Under the pieces are notes generated by a model that was not told the origin of the DNA, searched no databases, and saw nothing but the letters and a program-made list of their open reading frames with translations. From positions 21,085,104-21,149,103 of the forward strand of contig CM033402.1 in NCBI GenBank assembly GCA_019426215.1: a stretch of 64,000 nucleotides of DNA. Reading direction: 5' to 3'. Below, piece after piece: positions 35,005-46,525 of this stretch. Made by a program: the position numbers and the translations under genes. How positions within the stretch are numbered: position 1 is the first letter of the stretch; the number at the start of each line of letters is the position of its first letter. This stretch comes from Buddleja alternifolia (lineage: Eukaryota; Streptophyta; Magnoliopsida; Lamiales; Scrophulariaceae).

Positions 35005-35135
35005 AAACGGGTCACGGAGCGACTTAATTGCACGGGCTGCTCCGCGACCCGATTATACGCACACACCGCCTGCTGTGCAGGCGTTGTGTGGGCAGGCACT
35101 ATGTTGGCGCGCCGTCAAGTGGCGCGTGTGAAGTC
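35005..35135 (-). other. GC-rich hairpin zone next to the primer binding site
   Basis: CGGGTCACGGAGC pairs with the nearby GCTCCGCGACCCG (12 of 13 positions). It is followed by GCCTGCTGTGCAGGC and by GGCGCGCC. The zone is about 250 nt downstream of the primer site in the RNA, a position where retroelement packaging or dimerisation signals lie. The role is inferred from position only. Confidence 0.5.
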
Positions 35136-35379
35136 TCGACTTTTTCGAGCCGAAATCCAAGAATAATCAAACCACATATTCATCTTCATGCATAAATTCA
35201 TATCCAATACAAAAACTTGATTTATATTCAAAATATTAATCACGCAATCAAAATTCGGTTCAGATTTAACTTTTAAAAAATAAATCAAACCGTGAAAAAT
35301 AATACTCTAATCAAAATTTTCATCATAAACATAAAATCCAAAATATTCATACCAAAAAATCATTAAAACCCAAAAGTTG

Positions 35380-35391
35380 GCTCTGATACCA
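35380..35391 (-). other. Primer binding site of the inner copia
   Basis: The minus strand reads TGGTATCAGAGC, an exact initiator tRNA-Met type site, one base from the LTR. Confidence 0.9.
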
Positions 35392-35392
35392 C

Positions 35393-37139
35393 TGTTGTGA
35401 ATCCTGTTTCATGCGCAGCGAAAACGTAAATACATATCGAGATTCACAATCGGATCACTTTTGGGTTTTAATGATTTTATAATTTCAAAAATTAACAAGA
35501 TAATGAAATCCAATTTCATCTTTTTCACTAACCTTTTGATTTGATTGAAGATTTGATTTTCCGGGTAGCAGTAATTTGAAACTCCTGAACTTTGAAAAAA
35601 AATCCACCACCGTAAGAACCACTATGGCCGACGACTTACTATGGTAGGAGAGAGAGATTTTTATCTTCTTCTTCCTTTGCTGTCAAGTCTAATGTGAGAG
35701 TTAGATTTTGATTAAACTATTGTTAGGTATTTATAAGTAGTGATGGACTTGGAATTAACTAATTCCTTGTGTCCCATCCAACTCCTCAAATAGACGCCTA
35801 CACACACCCCTCTCATCTTTATTGGGGCTAAGTTGACTTTCCACCCAGACCAATTATTAATTAGGTCTAACATATTTTAATCCAATTAAAATATACTTCT
35901 AATTAATAATCATCTAAATTAAATAATCTAATTATTTCATAAAAGGATGAGTATAATAAATAAGTCTATTTATTTATTATAATTAATTTATTTTCATTAA
36001 TCTAATTAATCAAATAAATTAAAGCGTTCATAATAAATACATCTAATTATTTATTATTAATTTATTTCCATTAATCCAATTAATCAAATAAATAAATTTG
36101 CTCATCAAATAGCAATTTACATAATTTATGGTTTTGACAATGAAAGAATTTTCTTGGCTCAATTCCTTTGAAGTGCGACACTTTAGGTTCGTTTCAATTT
36201 GCATTGGGAGGAAAACAAGGATGTGAGTGTCACTAAACCAGTCAAGTGGACTCACATCAAAACCCAATTGAAATGAATAGATCAATACGAACCTTTAGGT
36301 CACAGACACCATGTGAGTATAAGTCATTCACTGTAACATCCTGATCGAGTGAGAGTCTTTATGTCAAACTCACAGGACTCAATGTTGTGCTTCAGGGAAT
36401 CACAATAAGATGAAATTACTGAACTACCCTTATGTACTATACATAAGATAATTCTCCTGATTTGGCCAAAAACTTATAATTTCATTTACCTACGATCGCA
36501 GAGGATGTTAACTCGTTACTACCCGAGATAGTGAATCCCCTATTGGCAATCACAAAACAATTGCCACTTGTACTTCTGAACAGCACTTCGAGGTTGATCC
36601 CACCAAAGAGTGAAATGGATCTAACTATTCTAATAACTCGTTCAGTGTCACAAGTCCAATCTTGGTGAATCCTCAGGTCTAAGGCTCACGCACAATCCAG
36701 TGACTAGTAATTCAATCATTGACAGTCAAAGAGTAATTACCCATGTGATTGAATTACGGCGAGCCGTGTTTGAATATATCAATTCCATTGATATATCTAT
36801 GACCAAGCTCCCACTATCCAAAGTGACCGACTGACACTCCTTGTCAAAGCTTACGTCATACAAGTCCGGTCTTAATGCTAATTGAGACTCATCAACTTGC
36901 AAACTATAGTTTAAGTAAACAACAAACCGATACTTCTAGTGTCCATCTCCTCTAACCATTGAGGAGCAGAAGCTCCCTCTTGATTACTTGGGACTTATTT
37001 GTTCAATACTTATATTAATGCTATTAAGATTGATATGAACAAAACAATGCCTTTATTAAAGAATAAGAGTTTGTACAATATAAAGGTAAATGCCCTATTA
37101 ATCTAATTCCTCTATGGCATGGAGGGCATAATCCTAGCA
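35393..37139 (-). repeat. Right (5') LTR of the inner copia
   Basis: 1,747 bp, TGTTGTGAATCC to ATCCTAGCA. It aligns with 27569-29680 minus the MITE, with many scattered substitutions. Confidence 0.9.
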
Positions 37140-37922
37140 ATAGTGTACTTCCCATTTATTTTCAAGATAGTGAATCCCCTAATGGAAATCCCCTCATAAC
37201 TGCTACTGCCCATTGGAACACACTTCGAGGTCAGCCTCACCAACGGGTGAAATGGGCCTAACTATTGCCATGATTGAACCAATGTTATAGGCACACTATG
37301 ATCGTGACTCCTCAAGTCTAAGGCTCACGCATACTATCATAATCAATAATTTAATCATTGACAGTCACTGAGTAAAAACCCATGTGATTAGATTACTACG
37401 AGGCGTGTTCGAATGCACTAATCCTATTAATGTATCTATGACACAAACTCCCACTGTCCCATAGTGTTCGACTGGTATACTTGTCAGCACATGTGTTATA
37501 CCAGTTCACACGATTCTCAATGCCCAATTGAGAATCGCTGATTTGCGAACCCCTTTAAATGTTCAAGTACCAAATCCTTACAGTGCCTATCTCTTGGGTT
37601 TATTGCATAAGATCCCCCTGTGATAAGCGAAACCTGCGCCAAACACCCCTGTGTTAAGTTTTTTGCGAATCACCCCCTTGTGTTATTTTTTATTCTGCGT
37701 ACTCTCCCTTTTTTGGTTTTTTTTGGTGTTTTTTTTTCATCATAAGGAGTAGAAGGTTTGTCTTGATATACATGGACTAGTTACTTTTTAAGACTGATAA
37801 ATGCAATTAAGAATTACATGAGCAAAACCTAAATGCCTATTATAAGAAGATGTTTGTACAATACATATTAGTGCTCTATTCTATCAAACTCCTCATATGG
37901 CATCGAGGGCACACACCCAACA
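37140..37922 (-). repeat. Outer copia left LTR, second part
   Basis: It resumes the LTR broken at 27568 and ends CACCCAACA. It includes a foreign stretch of about 145 bp (37596-37740) that is absent from the right LTR. Confidence 0.8.
37596..37740. other. Short insertion with CCCCYTGTGTTA repeats
   Basis: The sequence from GGGTTTATTGCATAAGATCC to a T-rich end interrupts the LTR. It carries three CCCC(T)TGTGWTA words about 30 bp apart. Its T-rich end suggests a reverse-inserted SINE- or LINE-like fragment, but I cannot name it. Confidence 0.4.
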
Positions 37923-39539
37923 ATCTCATACTTGCACTCAATACCAATCACTATGGTATCTTATATATATCTTCTAGAGATATTGCTTAGCACCGCTTGT
38001 GACAGTGTCTTAGTGAGTGGGCTAGCCATGATATTGACTGAGTTTACTTTCTGTACGACTATATCACCTTTTACAATGTCCTCTCAAAAGATGTATCTCT
38101 CCTTATTATGTCAGAATTTGATGTGAGACCTTGGTTCCCTAGCCTGCGCGATTGCTCCATTGTTATTACTGTTAAGTGAAAATGTGAGCTCCACGCTACA
38201 GACCAATTGAAGTTCCACCATGCACTTCATATTCAAACAATTTCCTTGCCAGCCTCCAAGGGATCCATATGTTCAGTCTCAGTAGTGGAGTCAGTGGTGG
38301 TACTTTGCTTGGAACTCTTCCAAGTCTCTGCTCCACAGTTGAGGATGAATATAAACCCAAAAGTGATTCCTCACAGGCACATACAAGAAGTATATTCTTC
38401 TTCTCAAGTACTTTAGAATATATTTTATGACTATCCAATGCTCCCTCACTAGGCAAGAGCCCTTTCTCAGATCCTCCATCCTAAATTGCTTTAGGATTTA
38501 CTTTAAGCAAAGGGCTAAGGAGGGGTCCCATCATCCTACTCAATCTATCCATAAAAGTGAATCCCAAGGATACATATGGCTTCTCTCTAGTCTTTCATGG
38601 AGAATGTGCTCGAGATTTATATCTTGTTTAAAATCAATGAGCCCATATCATTTCCTATATGTGGAACATTATCTACATATTGTACCAGAAATGATATCTC
38701 GCTCCCACTGAACTTATTATACACAACTGGTTTCTCTTCATCATGGATGGCCATAGTTCTAAATTATGTCATCAAGATGAAGATTCCAAATCTGAGAGGT
38801 CCACTTAAATCCATAAATGGACTTATGTGGCTTGTGGACCTTATGAGAATCATCATTAGATATGAAACCCTTAAGTTATTCTATGTAGATGTCCTCCTTG
38901 AAGAATCCATTGATGAACGTGATTTCATATGTATATGCTGAATTTCATAATGCTAGTGTCTTGCTATCGAAAGCAAGATTCTAATGGATTTAGGGTATAA
39001 CTGTGGCAAAAGGGCTTCCTCATAGTCATTGCCCTTTTTTTACTACACCTTTCGCCATCAGCATGGCGTTGCCATTCGAATCAATCTTTCTCTTATATAT
39101 GCATTCACCTCTGAGAGGTACAATACTCTTAAGGTGATATACCAGAGTCTAGACTTAATTCAAACATATCTAATCCATCTTTGTTTTCACGGCCTCACAC
39201 AATGTCGTAGAGTCTATATCCAACATCACGTGGTCATGCGTAAGGGAATCATATCTATGATTTCCCTCTACTATAGCATACAGATAATGCGTTGATTGTA
39301 GCAGAAAACCATATCACTCAGGTGGCTGAGATATTCTACTAGACTGACTACTTGTTAGTTGTGTCATAATGGGCTTGTTTTGAATTTCTTGAAATGTAGT
39401 CTCCAAAGGAGTTTCATTTTTGTTCTTTCAGAACAATCTTTCTACCATTTACACCTTCACGAACAAACTTATCTTCAAGAAAGCAGGCCTCTAAGGCTAC
39501 AATGCTCCTCTAAGCATTATGTAGGTAAAAGAGGTATTC
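37923..39539 (-). pseudogene. Outer copia RNase H, RT and integrase-end remains
   Basis: Heavily decayed. It is recognisable by comparison with the inner copia: an RNase H start next to the purine tract, a FINGF-like relic of the FLNG motif near 38910, and an integrase-end motif at 39411-39539 (complement of AATCTTTCTACC and TAGGTAAAAGAGG). The reading continues exactly at 52210 beyond the gypsy insertion. Confidence 0.75.
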
Positions 39540-39544
39540 CATAG

Positions 39545-40050
39545 TGATGTGCACCAAAAAATATCTGAGGGCATTATGGTAATTACATGTGCCCCAAGTC
39601 AGGTTGGATCACCACCCGCGCACTAGCATCCGTGGATAACCCGCTAGACAAGCCCAAAAAGGATGGAAGACCCACCAAAGAGAATTGGGTTATGTTATTG
39701 GTCCAAGAGACAACAATGCTAGTATTCATTAAGTCTAAAGGGTTAATAGTTAAATCAAGCCCATGGCCCATACTCCACTGCCAGCTCCCTATAAATATCT
39801 TAGAGGAGCTGGGAAAGGAAGATTATCTACTCCCCCAGTAAAAACTCACTGGCTATTAAGAGTAAGCCCACAAAGAACTACGAATTGACTTGATCCCACA
39901 TACCTTAGGTATGTAGGCAGCTCGAAGTAAACGAGTTCAATTTATAACTTAACCAACCCTTAACCTACTTTATCATAAGTTGGATCGGTTCCCTAACTCC
40001 ACGTAGTCCATCACATGACAATCACTGTCTGACGATTTTTACCATCATCA
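39545..40050 (+). repeat. 5' LTR of the gypsy element
   Basis: 506 bp with TG...CA ends and a CTATAAATA TATA box near 39790. It differs from the 3' LTR by many substitutions, so the insertion is not recent. Confidence 0.92.
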
Positions 40051-40053
40051 GAT

Positions 40054-40070
40054 TGGCGCAGTCTGTGGGA
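40054..40070 (+). other. Primer binding site of the gypsy element
   Basis: TGGCGCAGTCTGTGGGA lies three bases after the LTR. It matches the TGGCGCCGTCTGTGGGA-type site of many Tat-lineage elements except for one base. The exact primer tRNA (possibly tRNA-Arg) is not certain. Confidence 0.75.
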
Positions 40071-40131
40071 AACAGAATTCTAGCCACTGAGTATGTAAAC
40101 TAGGTCACAACCTCGTACTACTAGAGACAGA

Positions 40132-40827
40132 ATGACCAACCAACATCATCCAATTGCTGCTGAGGAAACTCCTAACCCCATGCCTGAGGATCGGCCCAAC
40201 CATCCAGCGGGGGAAGAAAATCCGCCCAATGGTTCGACTGACGGTGCAGGTCCAGAAGTAACACCCCCACTCAGTGAGCAAAATGCACCACCTGTGATAC
40301 CAGCGGTGATCCCACCCCCTGCTTCCAGGGTGTTTGAGATCACCCAAGAGGCGCTACTTGCTCTGGTAGAAGATGCCTCTGTGAGAGCAGCAGCAAGGGC
40401 TGTTCAGCAATATGCCCTTGCACACCTGTCACGAGCAACACATGTTCCATCGACTAACAGGGGGCTAGACCCCCACGAGATGGGCCATCAGGAGGCACCC
40501 CAATCTCAAGAGAAGGAGCCGCAAGATCCGTTCTCTCCATCCACAAGGCGGGATCAGGAGCCTTGGGAGAAGAGTCGCTCTCACAGAGTGGCGCTAAGCC
40601 AATTCCCCCACCGAGGTCAAGAGTCTTTGACCCCCGACGGGATTGGATCAAGGCGATCCAACTCATTGGTGAATGGGGAAGCACGAGAAAGAGTAAAGAA
40701 TAGTGTGGTCTTACCCCCTAGGAGGTCACCAAGGGGAAGAGACCGAAGGCCAATACCCCCAAGGTCACCATGTAGAGGTCAAGAATGCTTGACCCCTGAA
40801 GAGACCTTGCTTAGGCACAAAGGCTGA
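40132..40827 (+). CDS. Gypsy gag N-terminal ORF (231 aa)
   Basis: Begins with an ATG 62 bp after the primer site. The product is Pro- and Glu-rich at first (residues 1-65). A short helical stretch (FEITQEALLALVEDASVRAA) follows, then a basic Arg/Ser/Pro-rich tail. That layout matches the N-terminal part of Tat-type gag proteins upstream of the capsid domain. The frame stops at 40825-40827; capsid-like sequence after it is broken, so this is a truncated gag. Confidence 0.65.
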   Translation: MTNQHHPIAAEETPNPMPEDRPNHPAGEENPPNGSTDGAGPEVTPPLSEQNAPPVIPAVIPPPASRVFEITQEALLALVEDASVRAAARAVQQYALAHLSRATHVPSTNRGLDPHEMGHQEAPQSQEKEPQDPFSPSTRRDQEPWEKSRSHRVALSQFPHRGQESLTPDGIGSRRSNSLVNGEARERVKNSVVLPPRRSPRGRDRRPIPPRSPCRGQECLTPEETLLRHKG

Positions 40828-41640
40828 CATAGGCACATACCCCGATGTGATGAGAGTTTAGACCACCATGGATGTTATGAGGATATGCAGCTGGAGCCAT
40901 TAGCTGTAGCACCTCCTAAGATAAGTCCTTTTCTGCCATGCGATGTTGGCAGAGTTTTTACAACATAAGCTTAAAATAACTCATCTGAGTGAGTATGAGG
41001 GAGATGGACACCGTCAAGAGCATGTTGACAAGTCCAATGCCAAGGCTGACATGTACGATGCCAGAGATATTACCTACTATAAGATTTTTTGAACCACCCT
41101 TTCTAGAAGGGCACTTAGCTGATTTGACTGATTGCTCTCCAATACCATCGCCGGCCTCGAGCAGCCGACCAAGTGTTTTCTCAATCACTTTTTTGTGAAC
41201 AAGAAGTACCCCCAAGACATCATCTTTCTTATTCACTGTGGTTCAAAAAGATGGTGAATCTCTGAAGTACCGTACATCAACCCTGAGTTGCTATCGAGAA
41301 TAATGCAAAGGAACTTACGCAATAGTAGGTTCAAGAAATCTATAACTGGGAAGCCCCCATCAACCATGGAGTTGTTGTTGGCCAGAGCTTAAGAAAATAC
41401 AAGAATCAAAGAGACAGAGGGATAGAGATGGAGTCAAAGGCAACCCCCCAAAGGTGGACTTAGAGATGGATAACCCCCCAGTGAATGGAATAATAAGGGT
41501 GATCTTGGGAGGCTTAGCAGGGGGGTGACTGCGCGAACTCCAGGAAAATTTCACTGAGGGCTGCTACCAGACAACATGCTATCAGCTCCCTGCGGAGAAG
41601 ACAAGTGAATCAAGTGGAGCCAGATACGTAAACCATAGAG
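40828..41640 (+). pseudogene. Broken gypsy gag C-terminal region
   Basis: No long frame. Short stretches near 41160-41240 (KCFLNHFFVNKKYPQDI-like in shifted frames) suggest decayed capsid sequence. No zinc knuckle is legible. Confidence 0.4.
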
Positions 41641-42224
41641 TTTAGAGTACAAGACTTAGAAAACAACATCCCATTGGTGAATGATGCCTTAGTGATCTCA
41701 GAGACCATCCCCAAATTTTGGGTGAAGAAGATTCTGGTCGATAGCGGGAGCTCAGTAGACATCATCCTCTACAGTGCTTTCACCCAACTAGGGGTGGACA
41801 ACACAGCTTCAAGCGGTAAACACCCCCTCACTGGATTCGCGAGTGAGACGTGGAAGCATTAGGAGAGGTGTCTCCACCTATATCTCTGGGTGCATTTCCA
41901 GCCCGCTCCATGAAGATGCTTGAGTTCTTGGTGGTCAAAGCCCCCTCTACCAACAAAGCCATTTTGGGGAGGCCGAGCTTAAACTTGGACCAAGATGTCA
42001 TATTCACCTTCCATGTAAAAGTAAAATTTCCAATCCCCGTAGGAACAGAGAAAGCTGTTGGTGACGCGAAGATAGCAAGAGAGTGTTATACTAACACATT
42101 GAAGAAGCCTAAAAGGAAACATGACATGGATCACAGCGACAAGGAGGAACAAGTAGTGATAAAGGTAACCTCGCTGGAGAAAACTTGCTGGGGGGGCAAG
42201 ATCAACTCAGTCCATACTTGGTGA
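41641..42224 (+). pseudogene. Gypsy Tat-type aspartic protease region
   Basis: Two overlapping frames: the first has VNDALVISETI and the active site KILVDSGSSVDIILYSAF, the second YTSLG-like text followed by KAILGRPSLNLDQDVI, HVKVKFPIPVGTEKAVGD and ARECYTNTLK. The ILGRP motif and the ARECY tail are characteristic of Tat-lineage gypsy protease regions. A frameshift near 41850 separates the halves. After 42224 the expected RT is absent. Confidence 0.88.
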
Positions 42225-44933
42225 AAATCCCAACTGTCATGTCTATGAAAAAGACACATGCCACGAAATGCCACCTCAAGAAGGCAACACATATTTTAAA
42301 GATACAGCAACGGCCGCTGCCGGATATGAATCCAAAGTGACGGTCGCACCGGCAGTGGAAACCACGGTGGGTACCACTAGCATGATGACCCCTATGGGAA
42401 ATATCCCCTAAGCTTGACAATATGCCAAGTCTTATGAGGCCTTATCAGGTAACAAATAACAAAAACTATCTTTTCTCCTACATTACTATTGAACAAGTTA
42501 AGTGTTGAGTGGGGACGCCCACCAGCACCGACTACCTTTACTTAAGTTCTAAGGTGCCTTAAGTGCATCCCCATACATTTTTATTAAGTGTGGGATGTTT
42601 TAAGTTTTCGTCATATGATTGTTGAGTGCCATCAGGTACATTAACTTTTATACAACTAGATATGCTCGGCTTGTTTAAATAACAGGCTTTTCACGTCATA
42701 CAAAAGAGTATGACATTAACAATGGGTGATTCAACAACAACCAAAATAGAAGCCCCTCAGAATCACAGCTTCCGACCGAGGCTATTTCAAAAATACATTA
42801 CTTAGTTAATTTTGGCTACTATACGTGTTACCAGGATAATTGTTGCTAACACTTGGTGATATTGGCCACTAGCTAAACATATGCTTGAATACTTATAGCA
42901 CCCTTGCTATGTTATTATGTTAACACCTTAAATACTCAAATGTTTCACCCACATAGTGGGGAAACAACAATACCAATATGATCCCTGGGAGCTAATCAAG
43001 CTTCCAATAGAGGCATTAACAAATTATCCTTGACCCTGTTAGAGGTCAATATGGGTGGAACGATAAAATTCCCCGAGCTATCAAAGACTCGAATGAGGAT
43101 AGTCCACCCGATAATCCTTCCATCAATACCAAGAAAGGTCGAGGCTCTACAAAGGATCCCCCCTCCCGCTAAGACTCTGGACTAAGATTATACAATTAAA
43201 TAAGTAACGACCAATGCCACACTAAGAATAAAAACAGAGAGGCAACCCAAACCTCCACATAAAAAGTGGCCACTAGTGTCACAAACCACGCCACTTGCTC
43301 AAAAGTCCTAAGTATATGGCGTAATCAAGCTCAAAATTAGCCCCTCATTAGCAAAAAAGATGTCTTACTACTCCAAGTGTTTCTCAATGAAAAATGCTAA
43401 GGAGTGGGGGGTAGGCCACCTCAAGAGGCACTGAGTGTCCACCCACCAAAATCGTTTGTCCACCCACCAAATCAAATCATGGGGGTAGAAACAATAAAAC
43501 GTTCCATAAGCATAGTAATGCTACCAAAGGTACCCCGACACAGCTCATGAGGCAAGAAGGTTAGAAAAATAAATGACTTATTCAAAGCCTATGAAGGGTT
43601 AATGAATAGCTCAAAAACGTGCTAAAGTAAAAAACAAGAACGCTGCTAATATTCAACTAGCTCATAGTTATATAAGCAAAAAGCGACTGTAAGATAAAGT
43701 ACATGACCACGTACGTAAGGCATATAAAAGCCACAAGTCATAACGAGTTCAGTGGAAGCAGTGTAGCAACAATTCTGAGGGTCGAAACTAAGCGACTCCC
43801 CCCGGTCTAAATGACCTAATGTTCGCTATCATCATAACCCCTATGTGTGGATATACATCCACCTAGTGTGACATGAGTCTCGATATAAAATACCCCCCAA
43901 GTAGGTGGGTCTAAACAAACTGGCAAAATGCTAGTGCTTTCTAAACACTAGTGGATAACCAGCTAACAAAACACTAGTATCTTTTAAGTGAAATACTAGC
44001 ATATAATGCTCAATTATAGAAAGACGCTAGAGGGGCTAGAACTCTTGGCACTCATAAAATCCTACTAAAGGCGCATAAAAATGAATAAGTACCTCACTAG
44101 AGCTCATGAAGCAAAGGGGTACAAAGCACCCTACTAGCGCTCATGAAGCCAAGGGGTACAAAGCACCCCACTAGCGCTTATGAAGCCAAGGAGTACAAAG
44201 CACCCCCTAGAGTTCAAAGAGCCATGGAGTGCAATATGCTTCTTATCTTCTAGTAGTGGACTTACAAATTATGCCGCAAGATTTAAAAAGGGGAAAAATG
44301 AGTCGAAGTAACGACGACCATGAGGAATTACCCGAACGCAAGAAACCTCGGGAAAAGTCCCCAAGGAAACACGACACGACCTCGAGGCCAAGTGCCTCGC
44401 GGCACATAGCCTTGAGTCATGGCCTTGCTGCACTAGCTGCGGGGCCGGCCGCGAGGCCACGTGCCTCGTGGCACACAGCTGCGAGGCACTGTCTTATGGC
44501 ACCAAGTCGCGAGGCCACCGGGGGTAGCTACAAAGCGCCCCTCTCATTACGCGCAGGCGACAAATCCTCCTACTACCGAAATCCCTTTCGAAGATGGGGG
44601 ATGTCCTGCCTAGTGAGTTAAAAAAAATTTGTTTGACATGGGATCATACCTGCTTCATGAGTGTTTCATAAGAAAACATCCAATGGCCATAAACGATCAT
44701 AGAAAATGGATCTACCATTGAAATGAGGGACCTATCCCCTCACCTCGAGGACAAATACGTTCCCCATTTATCATAAAGGCCAAGGTCTTTGCCCCCTCGC
44801 CTCGAGACAAAGGACCTTGCCCACTCGTTATAGAGCCTAGAAGTTTGCCCTCCATCGAGGTAAAGGACCTTGCACTCTCACTTAGTAGCAAAATATCTCA
44901 CTCTCTCACGATGAGTCAATGACCCTTGCCCCT
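42225..44933 (+). other. Gypsy 3' noncoding region, first part
   Basis: No RT, RNase H or integrase motif in any frame. It includes a tandem array (44097-44232) and GC-rich palindromic words (44385-44515) such as GTGCCTCG...CGAGGCAC. The short ORF at 44229-44621 looks accidental, being a product of the GC-rich repeats. Confidence 0.65.
44097..44232. repeat. Tandem repeat, about 37 bp x 3.7
   Basis: Units begin CTAG at 44097, 44134, 44171 and 44207 and share CTCATGAAGCCAAGGGGTAC and AAAGCACCC. The last unit is diverged. Confidence 0.85.
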
Positions 44934-46525
44934 TGACACGACAAAATCCTAGCAAGAGAACTAGGTCGCGTAAGTAGTAAAGTGGATTTCTAAGTCCGGG
45001 GTTATCGTATCCGCAGGGACAACTATAATCTAAGTACCAAGACTACTATATTACTGAATTCTAAGTTAAATCGGTCGATAGAAAGGTTGATTAACTAATT
45101 AATAAATACTAGAAAATAAACTAAGGCAACGTCACACCAAATAAAGGGAGGAAACAATAGAGAGAAGCGATCAAGGCACATGGTTCAACCAATTATGCAT
45201 TTCGATTGTGATTTAGGTTCTATTGGATTATTAGATTGATTTAGCTAAGGCGAAATTCCCTAACGTACGTATTACCCAATCTCTTGGCATAGCAACCCTA
45301 CCCTTGGTAACGATTTCCTATATATCTCTATATGAAAACCCGATTAACGAGGATGCATTTAAGGTCTAGGAATTCCCCACGTGAATGGAAAGCCACCTAA
45401 AGAAATCGAGTCTATCTCTAGTCGGTTTAACTATAGGGTATTTAATGTTTATATCTTCCCTAGGTTATTATCTCTCGATCTCTAACCTAGGCATTTTATC
45501 AAACACTTGGTGATCAAGCAAATGTAGCATTGAGATCAAATATTGAATACATAGCTAAAACCAAAATTAATCCAATAAACACCAACAAATCAACAATCAA
45601 AATAACATAAACGGCCTATCCATGGCCTCAATCAAACAAGTTTAGCTCATATTCATGTCAAAAGTGCAAATATAAATCATACAAGTCATAGGAGATTTGA
45701 ACAAATTCAAGAAACAAATATGTAAAAACTCCCTAATTCTTGTAGAGATGTGGATTCCTTGTTGAATTCTCCATGTTTTGACCTTTAATCTTCTCTTCTA
45801 AGCTCTCCCTCTCTCTATTTTCGTGTGGTTGCTGATATCCAAGGTGAGTTAGGGTAAAAAATGGCTAAAAGGGGTATTTATAGACCAACCCGCTGTCTCG
45901 AACGCCGCGGCGTTGGGTGTCGAACGCCGCGGCGTTCAACATTCTGCTCTTGAACGCCGCGGCGTTGGTGATGAACGCCGCGGTGTTCCCCTGCTGCTCC
46001 GGCCAGTTTTGGTAAACTTCGCATAACTTTCTCTACCGATGTCGGAATACACTGGTTCAAGATGCTGTAAAATCCTAAAACAACTATCTACAACTCTCAA
46101 GAAGACACTGGGGCCTAAATCAAATGTTAAAGATGACAAAATCGTCTCACAAGTCACTGAATGAGAAAACCCCATCGTAAGACGTCTCTTCCGATGACGT
46201 TTTCACCTCCTTCCCTACATATCTGATCTTTGTCTTCAACATAATAAATGTACCTTTGCCTCTTATCTTTCCATTGGTATAAGAAGTATGTAATTTGGAC
46301 ATGGGTAGAGAAATCTATTCCATAAACTCTAGCACTGCGCAGACAGTTTGTATCTTTATGCATGATTTACCTTCAATCCTTGTTCTTTTCCTCCAAATGT
46401 TATGTTATTCTATAAAATATGAGAAGACAAGGATCAAAGCATCATATGTGATCAAATTATCAAGGAGATAATCAAAACTAAGTCGATAAACGGGGGGAAA
46501 ACTAGTGTAAAAATAACATATATCA
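44934..46525 (-). repeat. Left (3') LTR of the second LARD
   Basis: 1,592 bp. A minus-strand TATA box CTATAAATA lies at 45875-45883, with four copies of a CG palindrome just upstream in transcription sense. It is followed at 46526 by ACTACCCCCAAACTT, the complement of a GGGGGT-containing purine tract. Confidence 0.93.
45901..45987 (-). promoter_or_regulatory. Four copies of the palindrome AACGCCGCGGCGTT upstream of the LTR TATA
   Basis: Perfect 14 bp palindromes at 45901-45914, 45923-45936 and 45953-45966, and a one-mismatch copy at 45974-45987. The nearest is 17 bp from the TATA box. The core CCGCGG fits the VCGCGB box bound by CAMTA-type calmodulin-binding factors. Binding is inferred, not shown. 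Confidence 0.6.

Larger units (their letters stand above)
27569..37139 (-). mobile_element. Inner Ty1/copia element, degenerate, nested in an LTR
   Basis: LTRs 27569-29680 and 35393-37139 start TGTTGTGAATCC and end CTAACA/CTAGCA. The initiator-Met primer site TGGTATCAGAGC is at 35380-35391 (minus strand), and a purine tract abuts the left LTR. Flanks ATAGG (27564-27568) and ATAGT (37140-37144) are a near-perfect 5 bp duplication. The gag-pol order is that of copia, but it is riddled with stops and frameshifts. The left LTR is longer because a MITE lies within it. Confidence 0.9.

Noticed and set aside
38196..38711. ORFs of 60-94 codons in both directions
   Set aside because: Fragments of decayed copia RNase H and RT on the minus strand, and their shadows; not separate genes.
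40105..40347. Minus-strand ORFs over the gypsy gag
   Set aside because: Shadows of the plus-strand gag frame, whose orientation is fixed by the primer site and purine tract.
44229..44621. 130-codon ORF in the gypsy 3' region
   Set aside because: Ala/Arg-rich text caused by GC-rich palindromic repeats; no domain, and it follows a tandem repeat array.
46154..46363. Similar 69-80 codon ORFs at 45936-46363 and 50332-50759
   Set aside because: They are duplicated because they lie in the two LTRs of the same element; no start context or domain supports translation.
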